From Mucilaginibacter terrae (lineage in GTDB: Bacteria; Bacteroidota; Bacteroidia; Sphingobacteriales; Sphingobacteriaceae), in NCBI RefSeq assembly GCF_031951985.1, contig NZ_JAVLVU010000001.1, positions 5,421,926 through 5,485,925 of the forward strand: a DNA stretch of 64,000 nt, written 5' to 3'. Position 1 is the first letter of the stretch. Every line of letters starts with the position of its first letter. A program made the translations under genes and the position numbers. The notes below the pieces were generated by a model. It did not search any database. It saw only the letters and a program-made list of their open reading frames with translations, and was not told the DNA's origin. Positions 8,990 to 15,780 of the stretch are shown here, piece by piece.

Positions 8990-9019
8990 CAAAGGTACCT
9001 TGCCGTTGTGCGTGTACAA
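8990..9019 (-). promoter_or_regulatory. Bacteroidota promoter of the ada-alkB operon
   Basis: On the minus strand TTG (9017-9019), 19 bases, then TACCTTTG (8990-8997) match the -33/-7 consensus exactly. The -7 box ends 12 bases before the start codon at 8977, giving a very short leader. Confidence 0.7.
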
Positions 9020-9116
9020 ACCCGTTTCTTGCTAAGTTAAAACTACCGATAATGATTTACAACTGATAAATGGAGGGAAGATTATACTTAGTTTTGACGA
9101 GAATTAATAACCCACC

Positions 9117-9200
9117 TGTCATTTCGAGGTACGAGAAATCTTTTCGACCGGATACGCTTGTCGCTCTGAGAAGATTTCTCTCTATCGTTCGAAATGACAG
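9117..9200. repeat. Family B inverted repeat, copy 1
   Basis: Outer arms CTGTCATTTCGA and TCGAAATGACAG are perfect complements, with inner arms GAGAAATCTT and AAGATTTCTC. The ~84-bp unit can fold into a long hairpin. Related copies are at 45646, 55907 and 61694. It lies between the divergent ada and riboflavin synthase genes. Confidence 0.8.
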
Positions 9201-9254
9201 CCGTGAATAACTATTTAACACAAAATACTCCCCCTTTAGGGGGTTGGGGGGCAT

Positions 9255-9839
9255 ATGTTTACCGGAATTATAGAAACTTTAGGCCGCGTTGCCGATTTAC
9301 AGCACGAAGGCAGCAACGTGCATATTACTGTGGAAAGCAATATTGCGCACGAATTGAAGATAGATCAATCGGTAGCGCATAATGGCGTTTGCCTTACTGT
9401 GGTTGCCGTGGCCGATGGTCGCCATACGGTCACCGCTATTGAAGAAACGCTCAACAAATCGAACATAGGCCATTTGCAGGTAGGCGATTTGGTAAACCTC
9501 GAACGCTGCATGCAAATGAATGCCCGCCTTGACGGTCATATTGTGCAAGGCCACGTTGACCAAACCGCCGTATGTACCGGCTATAAAGAGCTTGACGGCA
9601 GTTGGGAATATACATTTACCTACGATACCTCAAACGGCAATGTAACGGTTGAAAAAGGCTCGATATGCGTTAATGGTATCAGCTTAACGGTTGTAAACTC
9701 GCAAGCCAATAGCTTTTCGGTGGCCATTATACCTTACACGCACGAGCACACCAATTTGCAAAATGTTAAACAAGGCTCAGTGGTAAACCTCGAATTTGAT
9801 ATTATTGGCAAGTACGTGGCGCGATTGATGCAGCGTTAA
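9255..9839 (+). CDS. ribE: Riboflavin synthase, alpha chain
   Basis: A 194-residue enzyme that dismutates two 6,7-dimethyl-8-ribityllumazine molecules to riboflavin. It shows the two tandem lumazine-binding barrels: repeat one starts 'MFTGIIETLGRV' and contains 'SVAHNGVCLTV'. Repeat two starts near 'LDGHIVQGHVDQTA' and contains 'GSICVNGISLTVV'. Length and motifs match the family. A C- and G-rich hairpin (CCCCCTTTAGGGGGTTGGGG, about 9230-9249) lies directly before the ATG. No FMN riboswitch is recognisable. The stop codon overlaps that of the convergent TPR gene. Confidence 0.95.
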   Translation: MFTGIIETLGRVADLQHEGSNVHITVESNIAHELKIDQSVAHNGVCLTVVAVADGRHTVTAIEETLNKSNIGHLQVGDLVNLERCMQMNARLDGHIVQGHVDQTAVCTGYKELDGSWEYTFTYDTSNGNVTVEKGSICVNGISLTVVNSQANSFSVAIIPYTHEHTNLQNVKQGSVVNLEFDIIGKYVARLMQR

Positions 9840-10990
9840 TTTTTAGCGGTTGTTAGCGCGCCTATGCGGGTTTTGGTATAATCAACATATACCTGTTGCA
9901 GTGCCGGCGGGTTGGTAGCCAGGTATTTTTTATAATACTTTACGGCTTTGGCTTTATCTTTCAGGTCGCTGTCGTATAGCGTAGCCAATGAGTAGAGCAG
10001 GAGCGGACGTTCGGCAAATTGCAAGCCCTTTTGATAGTTAATCTCGGCCTTTTTAAAGCGCTGGGTTTCCTGGTAGGTACCCGCTATTTCGCCATAATAA
10101 GTTGCCACGCCCGATGATATGCCATCGTTAACAGCTTTATCCAAACAATCGAGGGCTTTGCTGTACTTTTTAAGTGCCTTATAGCTCAGTCCCATGTAAT
10201 AAAATGAGGTTTCATTTTGCTGGATGCCGGGCATTGCCGCCAGTACTTCGAGGCAGCAGGTATAGTTTTTTACTTTGTAATAAGCCTGTCCTAACTTCAT
10301 CGAGGTAGGAAAACTGCCATCGCCCAGTTGCAATAACTGCATGCCGGTTTTAATTGCTTCGGGCCATTTTGATTGGGCATGGGTGAGTCTTAACAAGCTT
10401 TGCAGCAGCACCACATTTTGCGAGTCGGCGGCTATGGCTTTGTTTAAAACGTTTTCGGCTTCATTGAATTTTTTGTGGCTAACGTAATCGTTACTCAGGT
10501 CTGATGCCACGTCGGCATCTTCGGGGTTGAGCTGGTTGGCCTTTACCAGCGCTTTTACATAGCCTATGCTGTCGCCCGTAAAAGTGCAAATACGTGCCAG
10601 TTGTGAGTAAACATAAAAGTTAGTGCTGTCAACCTTTATAATGCGTTGGTAATAATCGTTAGCTTTTTTGTAGTTGCTTCGACGCAAATTTATTCCCGCC
10701 AAGCTGTTGATTACGGATAGTTTGGTACTGTCGATATTAAACAGGCGCTGATAGTAGTTTTCGGCATCACTTAGCTTGCCCGCCATTTGCGAAGCATAGG
10801 CCAGGCGCGATAGGGCGGTAATATCGGTAACAGGTTCAATATAAGCTCCTCTGAGGTAGTTGGCCGCCTCCAAAAATTTTTGATTTTGATAGTATTCGAG
10901 TAACTGTGTTTCGTTGATGGTTTGGCTGTAAGCACGGCCAATCAGCAGCGATAGCAAGGTTAGCAGAAAGGTGGTTAAGGTAGTCCTCAT
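9836..10990 (-). CDS. Secreted TPR-repeat protein
   Basis: A 384-residue protein with an N-terminal signal peptide ending near 'GRAYSQ', followed by about nine tetratricopeptide repeats through to the C-terminus (for example 'AENYYQRLFNIDSTKLSVIN', 'ANDYYQRIIKVDSTNFYVYS'). No catalytic domain is present, so it probably acts as a periplasmic protein-binding scaffold. It stands alone and is convergent with riboflavin synthase, the two stop codons overlapping by three or four bases, with no room for a terminator between them. Confidence 0.85.
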   Translation of the reverse strand: MRTTLTTFLLTLLSLLIGRAYSQTINETQLLEYYQNQKFLEAANYLRGAYIEPVTDITALSRLAYASQMAGKLSDAENYYQRLFNIDSTKLSVINSLAGINLRRSNYKKANDYYQRIIKVDSTNFYVYSQLARICTFTGDSIGYVKALVKANQLNPEDADVASDLSNDYVSHKKFNEAENVLNKAIAADSQNVVLLQSLLRLTHAQSKWPEAIKTGMQLLQLGDGSFPTSMKLGQAYYKVKNYTCCLEVLAAMPGIQQNETSFYYMGLSYKALKKYSKALDCLDKAVNDGISSGVATYYGEIAGTYQETQRFKKAEINYQKGLQFAERPLLLYSLATLYDSDLKDKAKAVKYYKKYLATNPPALQQVYVDYTKTRIGALTTAKN

Positions 10991-11090
10991 AGGTCAGATT
11001 TGTAACAACTAAATTATTAGTTATTAATTATAAATCAAACTTTTTTTGAAAATGATTGCTATTAGTATCGAAACCAATCTTGAAAACAAC

Positions 11091-11381
11091 ATGGATAAGA
11101 TAAAAAAATCAGAATTGATGGAGAAAATTGTTCACGAGTTGGAAGACTTAAGGAACAGTTTTCAGGCTGTAATACAAAAGTTAGGTAAAATTGAGGTTGA
11201 TAACATTGACCTGGGTAACAAAAGACTGGAGAAAGACCTGCCCGACATGCACCAGCGTGTAGCCGATAACCTCGACAACATTGCCTCAATTCTGGACGAC
11301 TTTGCCAGCGAAACGGATGAGTTCAACAACAAGAACAACATTCAGGCACTCAAAGAGCAGGAAGCTATTAATAATCTGTAA
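11091..11381 (+). CDS. Small coiled-coil protein of unknown function
   Basis: About 96 residues, highly charged and helical ('KKSELMEKIVHELEDLRNSF' and 'ADNLDNIASILDDFASETDEF'), with no signal peptide or cysteine. It looks like a cytoplasmic helical bundle. The start at 11091 ('MDKIKKSEL') is chosen because the helix begins there; an in-frame ATG at 11052 is possible. It is followed by a clear terminator. I do not recognise the family. Confidence 0.65.
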   Translation: MDKIKKSELMEKIVHELEDLRNSFQAVIQKLGKIEVDNIDLGNKRLEKDLPDMHQRVADNLDNIASILDDFASETDEFNNKNNIQALKEQEAINNL

Positions 11382-11401
11382 TAAGATAATTTTTAAATGG
11401 G

Positions 11402-11428
11402 AAGCCCTCAGTAATGAGGGCTTTTTTT
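11402..11428 (+). terminator. Intrinsic terminator
   Basis: A 9-bp stem AAGCCCTCA / TGAGGGCTT with a GTAA loop, followed by a run of seven T, just after the coiled-coil gene. Confidence 0.92.
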
Positions 11429-11484
11429 GTGCTTAGCGAAGGGCATTCGTTTAAAATGATATTGCATTTTAGTAACATTGAATA

Positions 11485-12261
11485 ATGAAAATTGCTACCT
11501 ATAATGTTAACGGTGTAAACGGCCGCTTACCCGTACTGCTCCGCTGGCTGGCCGAAGAACAGCCAGATGTAGTTTGCTTGCAGGAACTCAAAGCCCCGCA
11601 AGAGAAATTCCCCCAACAGGCTATTATTGATGCCGGTTACAATGCCATATGGCACGGCCAAAAAAGCTGGAACGGGGTAGCCATTCTGGCCCGGGGTATG
11701 GAAATACAGGAAGTAAGCAGAGGCCTGCCCGGTGATGATGAAGATACCCAAAGCCGGTACATTGAAGCCGTGGTTAACGGTATTTTAATAGGAGGGCTAT
11801 ACTTGCCCAACGGCAACCCCGCACCCGGACCGAAGTTTGATTACAAGCTGAGTTGGTTTGAACGCCTACACAAACATGCTGCCCGACTGGTTGAACTTGA
11901 TATACCCGTAATACTCACCGGCGACTTTAACGTAATGCCAACCGAGCAAGACGTGTACAAGCCCGAACGCTGGGTTGACGATGCCCTGTTCCGCCCCGAA
12001 ACACGAGACGCTTTTCATAAACTGATTGCCCAAGGCTGGACGGATGCTATACGCAAGCTGTATCCCACTGAAACTATTTATACCTTTTGGGACTACTTCC
12101 GCAATGCTTATGGCCGTGATGCCGGGCTACGCATCGACCATTTCCTGCTCAATCCTAAAATAGCCGACCGCCTTAAAAGCGCCGGTGTGGACCGTCACGT
12201 ACGCGGCTGGGAAAAAACGAGCGATCATGCGCCGGTGTGGATAGAATTAGCTGAAAAGTAA
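11485..12261 (+). CDS. xth: Exodeoxyribonuclease III (AP endonuclease)
   Basis: A 258-residue member of the exonuclease/endonuclease/phosphatase family that cuts DNA at abasic sites and trims 3' ends. Visible motifs are 'KIATYNVNGVNGR' at the start, the metal-binding Glu34 in 'VCLQELKAP', 'LTGDFNVMP' mid-protein and the catalytic 'TSDHAPVW' near the end (Asp247, His248). The length is typical. It starts with the ATG next to the first beta strand. No partner genes lie nearby. Confidence 0.95.
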   Translation: MKIATYNVNGVNGRLPVLLRWLAEEQPDVVCLQELKAPQEKFPQQAIIDAGYNAIWHGQKSWNGVAILARGMEIQEVSRGLPGDDEDTQSRYIEAVVNGILIGGLYLPNGNPAPGPKFDYKLSWFERLHKHAARLVELDIPVILTGDFNVMPTEQDVYKPERWVDDALFRPETRDAFHKLIAQGWTDAIRKLYPTETIYTFWDYFRNAYGRDAGLRIDHFLLNPKIADRLKSAGVDRHVRGWEKTSDHAPVWIELAEK

Positions 12262-12310
12262 TTTTAGCTAACATCAGTGCGTTTGTATTGTTATATTTTC
12301 ATCAATACTT

Positions 12311-12934
12311 ATGAGATACTTGCTCACCGTTTTTTTTATCCTGTTGTGCGTAAGTGCATTTGCGCAATCTGACTGGCTTACGTTGCGCGAAGACACCACG
12401 CTTAAAAATAAATACAGCTATGCCTTCGTGAACCACAAGGGCGATACTGTGCTACGGCTCGATACCGCTAAATATACTGTTTGCTTTACCGACACTATGC
12501 AGCACTTTGCTGTGGTAGGTTTTAAAAAAAAGCACGGCTGGTTTGCTATTGATCGCAACGAAAAAGTGCTTTTTGAGGTATACAACGCCAGTAGAGGCGA
12601 ACCATCGCCCGATGAACTGCGTGAAGGTTTGATACGCATAGTGGATAACAAAGGCAGAATAGGCTTTGCCAATGCCCGGGGACAAGTAGTAATTATGCAG
12701 CAATTTGAAGCCGCAACCAGTTTTTACCGAGGCAAAGCCATAGTTGGTAAATCCTGTAGAGAAGTGCTATGGGGCGGCAATGCGCATGCTCATGATGGCG
12801 ATAAACATTACACCATCGACTGCAAGCAAGCGGGCTACATCAATAAAAAAGGCCAGGTGCTTAAAATGGGGAACTTTACCTTTGAGCAAATGCAAAAGCA
12901 AATAGGATGGAAATCGGAGTTTGATGTGATGTAG
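12311..12934 (+). CDS. Secreted WG-repeat-like protein
   Basis: A 207-residue protein with a signal peptide ending 'VSAFAQS'. The mature part has short repeats of the WG/KWG type, where 'G(W/F)ID..GK.V....' alternates with variable strands: 'KHGWFAIDRNEKVLFEVY', 'GRIGFANARGQVVIMQQF', 'QAGYINKKGQVL'. Such repeats form small beta sheets of unknown role. It lies between exonuclease III and a DMP19 protein on the same strand, without an obvious functional link. Confidence 0.75.
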   Translation: MRYLLTVFFILLCVSAFAQSDWLTLREDTTLKNKYSYAFVNHKGDTVLRLDTAKYTVCFTDTMQHFAVVGFKKKHGWFAIDRNEKVLFEVYNASRGEPSPDELREGLIRIVDNKGRIGFANARGQVVIMQQFEAATSFYRGKAIVGKSCREVLWGGNAHAHDGDKHYTIDCKQAGYINKKGQVLKMGNFTFEQMQKQIGWKSEFDVM

Positions 12935-12973
12935 AATCGCTGTTATTTTCAAATAATTATAATACAAAGAAGC

Positions 12974-13477
12974 ATGAGTACAAACAAACTCAACGGCCTT
13001 ACGGCAGGAATGATAGATTCAATTTCTGACGATGATTTGCCATTTGATATTTTTGAAAAAATATGTAATGCAATGCCGCAAGACCTCGATGAAGAGATCG
13101 CGGTTGCGGCTTTAAATCCTCCTTGCCAAGACTTGTATTTAATTTTTGTGTTCGAAGGGCAGGTAAATAATGGAGGCTTCAATCAATACTATTACAATAC
13201 TGAGGGCAAGTTTTACAAGCTACTTCCCGAAGCATTAAGAAGAATAGGAGCTGGCTTATTTGCCGATTTAACGCAGCAAGCTAACCGTGTTTATGAAGCT
13301 AATTATCATCAAATAAATAAATTTAATGACGGTACTTTAGAAGGGTTTAGCAAGTCTTATGATAATAATCCGCTGAATGAGTTTGATGACAAATTTTATG
13401 ATCTGTATAGCGAAGAAGATTTGCAGCAATTACAGGCGAACTATATCCGAATAAATAAGCACAATTTTGTCGACTAA
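12974..13477 (+). CDS. DMP19/DUF4375 family protein
   Basis: A 167-residue cytoplasmic protein. The segment 'EGQVNNGGFNQYYYNTEGKF' followed by 'LPEALRRIGA' is the hallmark of the DMP19 (DUF4375) family, whose founding member is a DNA-mimic protein in Neisseria. The rest is acidic (for example Asp-Asp-Asp-Leu and Glu-Glu-Asp), which fits that fold. Whether it mimics DNA here is unknown. The gene is A/T-rich and ends in a terminator shared with the convergent Hsp70 gene. Confidence 0.75.
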   Translation: MSTNKLNGLTAGMIDSISDDDLPFDIFEKICNAMPQDLDEEIAVAALNPPCQDLYLIFVFEGQVNNGGFNQYYYNTEGKFYKLLPEALRRIGAGLFADLTQQANRVYEANYHQINKFNDGTLEGFSKSYDNNPLNEFDDKFYDLYSEEDLQQLQANYIRINKHNFVD

Positions 13478-13479
13478 CA

Positions 13480-13511
13480 AAAAAGCGCTTACATATTGGT
13501 AAACGCTTTTT
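13480..13511. terminator. Bidirectional terminator
   Basis: Arms AAAAAGCGCTTAC (13480-13492) and GTAAACGCTTTTT (13499-13511) pair with one imperfect position and a 6-base loop. A-rich and T-rich flanks serve both convergent genes. Confidence 0.8.
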
Positions 13512-13532
13512 GTAAAATTTTTTTGCATTGCG

Positions 13533-15392
13533 TTATTCATCCACACTCTTACCCTTCATCGCTGTACTAATAGCCTGATCCATTACGCGTTCGGCGTAGG
13601 GGCGGGTGAGTTCGTTCAGTTCGTCTACTTTTTTCAGGATGAGGTCTTTGTCGCCGCTGGTGAGGGCTGCTTTAAGGGCTTCTACATATTGATGGGTGCT
13701 GGCTACTTCGGCTACGCTTAATAGTGCGCCGTGTTTCTCAACAAAGCGTTCGGCGGTGTATACCATTTGCTCGCCTTCGGTACGGGCTTCAATCAGCATA
13801 CGCTGGGCTACGTCGTCTTTAGCGTGGGTAATACTGTCCATTAGCATTTGCTCAACTTGTTCATCATTAATGCCATAAGCGGGGGTAACCTCAACTTCCT
13901 GTTTCGTTCCCGAGCGTAGCTCAATAGCTTGTACTTTCAAGATACCATCGGCATTTAGCAAAAAGTTAATATCAACCTTAGGGAAACCTGCAGGCATAGC
14001 GGGGATGCCTTTCAAATCAAATTCGGCCAGTTTACGGTTTTCTTTCACTAAGTCGCGTTCGCCCTGGTAAACGGAGATTTTCATGTTTATCTGTCCGTCA
14101 ACCGAGGTTGTATATTGGCGACCAGCCTTAGTAGGTACTTTAGAGTTGCGCGGAATAATTACATCCATCAACCCGCCCATAGTTTCAATACCTAACGATA
14201 GCGGGGTAACATCCAGCAGTAAAATATCCTTACGGTTACCGGCCAAAACATCGGCTTGTATGGCAGCGCCCAAGGCAACAACCTCGTCAGGGTTCACATC
14301 ATCATGTATAGGCCTGCCAAAATACTCGGCCACACGGCGTTTAACCAGCGCTGTACGGGTCGATCCTCCAACCATAACTACCTCGTTAATATCAGTGGTT
14401 GTTAAACCGGCATCTTTAAGGGCATTGGCGCAGGCGGTAATGGTTTGCTCAACTTTAAGGGTAATCAGTTCTTCAAAAGTTGTGCGGTCGAGCGTGCACC
14501 ATATTTCGCCTATCTTTTCGTTAAACAAACTTTGGTGGGCAAAGGCTTTCTTGGCTTCTTCGGCCTTTAAGCGCAATTCCTGCATCAGCTCGCGGTTTTC
14601 GGCAAGTTCGGTACGGTTAAGCTGATTCTTTTCTATCCAGTACTCTAAAATGGCGCGGTCAAAATCATCGCCGCCTAAAAAGGTATCGCCATTGGTGGCC
14701 AATACCTCAAAAATTCCGTTCTGTATTTGCAGTATCGATACATCAAAAGTACCGCCGCCCAAATCGTATACCGCAATGGTTTTGGTTTCTTCGGGGTTGA
14801 GGCCTATGCCGTAGGCTAAGCTGGCGGCAGTGGGTTCGTTTACAATGCGCAATACATCTAAACCAGCCAGTTTACCGGCATCACGTGTGGCCTGGCGCTG
14901 CGAATCATTAAAATAAGCAGGTACGGTAATTACCGCGCGATTAACCGGCGTTTTAAGTGCATGTTCGGCACGCTCTTTCAGTTCTTTAAGGATGAGTCCG
15001 GAAAGTTCGATAGGGGTGTAAAAGCGGTCGCCCACCTTCACTTTTACCAGGCTCTCGGTATTATCATCAATAACCTTGTATGAAAAAAAGTCTTTATAAT
15101 TGGCAATATCGCCGTAAGAGCGGCCCAGCAAACGCTTAACCGAAAATATGGTGTTTTGCGGATCGGTAAGCAGGTAGTTTTTGGCTTCGTTACCTACAGT
15201 GATGCCTCCGGTTGGGTCAAAGTGCACAACTGATGGTACCAGCACACCTTTACCGGCATCGTTTATCACCTGCGGGTTTTTGTCGGGGTTAATAAAGGCA
15301 ACCAATGAGTTGGTGGTACCTAAATCTATACCTACAATAATTTCTTCTTTTTGTATTGAACCTGTTGCCAGGTTAATAGAAACTTTAGCCAT
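13533..15392 (-). CDS. hscA: Hsp70 chaperone, HscA-like
   Basis: A 619-residue Hsp70. The nucleotide-binding domain shows 'IVGIDLGTTNSLVAF' (19-33), 'VYDLGGGTFDVSIL' and 'VVMVGGSTRTALV'. The substrate-binding domain starts after the linker 'DILLLDVTPLSLGIETMGG'. Length and the short helical lid match HscA, the iron-sulfur assembly Hsp70, better than DnaK (about 640 residues with a longer tail). The N-terminus 'MAKVSINLATGSIQKEEI' is also HscA-like. No hscB or isc operon lies next to it, so the assignment rests on sequence alone. IscX and a 2Fe-2S ferredoxin are found 28 kb away. Confidence 0.85.
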   Translation of the reverse strand: MAKVSINLATGSIQKEEIIVGIDLGTTNSLVAFINPDKNPQVINDAGKGVLVPSVVHFDPTGGITVGNEAKNYLLTDPQNTIFSVKRLLGRSYGDIANYKDFFSYKVIDDNTESLVKVKVGDRFYTPIELSGLILKELKERAEHALKTPVNRAVITVPAYFNDSQRQATRDAGKLAGLDVLRIVNEPTAASLAYGIGLNPEETKTIAVYDLGGGTFDVSILQIQNGIFEVLATNGDTFLGGDDFDRAILEYWIEKNQLNRTELAENRELMQELRLKAEEAKKAFAHQSLFNEKIGEIWCTLDRTTFEELITLKVEQTITACANALKDAGLTTTDINEVVMVGGSTRTALVKRRVAEYFGRPIHDDVNPDEVVALGAAIQADVLAGNRKDILLLDVTPLSLGIETMGGLMDVIIPRNSKVPTKAGRQYTTSVDGQINMKISVYQGERDLVKENRKLAEFDLKGIPAMPAGFPKVDINFLLNADGILKVQAIELRSGTKQEVEVTPAYGINDEQVEQMLMDSITHAKDDVAQRMLIEARTEGEQMVYTAERFVEKHGALLSVAEVASTHQYVEALKAALTSGDKDLILKKVDELNELTRPYAERVMDQAISTAMKGKSVDE

Positions 15393-15413
15393 AATACTTG
15401 CTTAAACGAGCGG

Positions 15414-15421
15414 CAAATGTA
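15414..15421 (-). promoter_or_regulatory. Candidate -7 box (TACATTTG) for the Hsp70 gene
   Basis: On the minus strand TACATTTG lies 21 bases before the start codon at 15392. No -33 TTG is seen at the right distance. Confidence 0.4.
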
Positions 15422-15460
15422 GGTAGTTTTACGGTAAGGCTTGTCATGCTTGTGTGGCTT

Positions 15461-15500
15461 TTTGATTTCGAAATTCGAATGTTCAATTTCGAGTTTATGA
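15461..15500. repeat. Family C short repeat (TTTCGAAATTCGAATGTTC type)
   Basis: GATTTCGAAATTCGAATG followed by TTCAATTTCGAG is a palindromic A/T-rich module. The same module recurs at 15607, 22080 and 22345 and inside family A copies 4 and 5. Confidence 0.65.
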
Positions 15501-15520
15501 AAGTTTGGGCAGGGGATTTA

Positions 15521-15585
15521 AATTCCCCCTCTTGAGAGGGGGCGCGTAGGAAAAAGTGGTGGCAGGGGTGTGTCATCCCACTTGC
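15521..15585. repeat. Family A inverted repeat, copy 3 (left half only)
   Basis: AATTCCCCCTCTTGAGAGG, GGGCGCG, then GGCAGGGGTGTGTCAT match the left arm of family A, but the right arm is missing. This is in the 388-base gap between the divergent Hsp70 and zincin genes. The rest of the gap holds family C modules on both sides and nothing else recognised. Confidence 0.7.
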
Positions 15586-15606
15586 CGGGTACAACCAATT
15601 CATACA

Positions 15607-15690
15607 GCCAAATTTCGAAATTGAATATTCGAAACGGCGAAGCCCTTTTGAAAACCTTTGAAGAAAAATCAAATATCTGAAAAATTCGAA
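15607..15690. repeat. Family C short repeats
   Basis: AATTTCGAAATTGAATATTC, then GAAAAATTCGAAATC about 60 bases on, are reverse-oriented relatives of the module at 15461. The pair brackets the half copy of family A. Confidence 0.55.
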
Positions 15691-15780
15691 ATCAAATCAG
15701 CCAAACCCGGTTTAATACACTTTTTGTATCGATGAGTACCCATTGCGTTAATCACAAATTCTATTTAATTTCAACGCATA

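Noticed and set aside
9057..9254. FMN riboswitch before riboflavin synthase
   Set aside because: The gap contains a family B hairpin and a C/G-rich hairpin; the conserved FMN riboswitch elements are not recognisable.
15521..15672. Coding gene in the gap between the Hsp70 and zincin genes
   Set aside because: The open frame there runs through family A and C repeats and has repeat-derived codons only.
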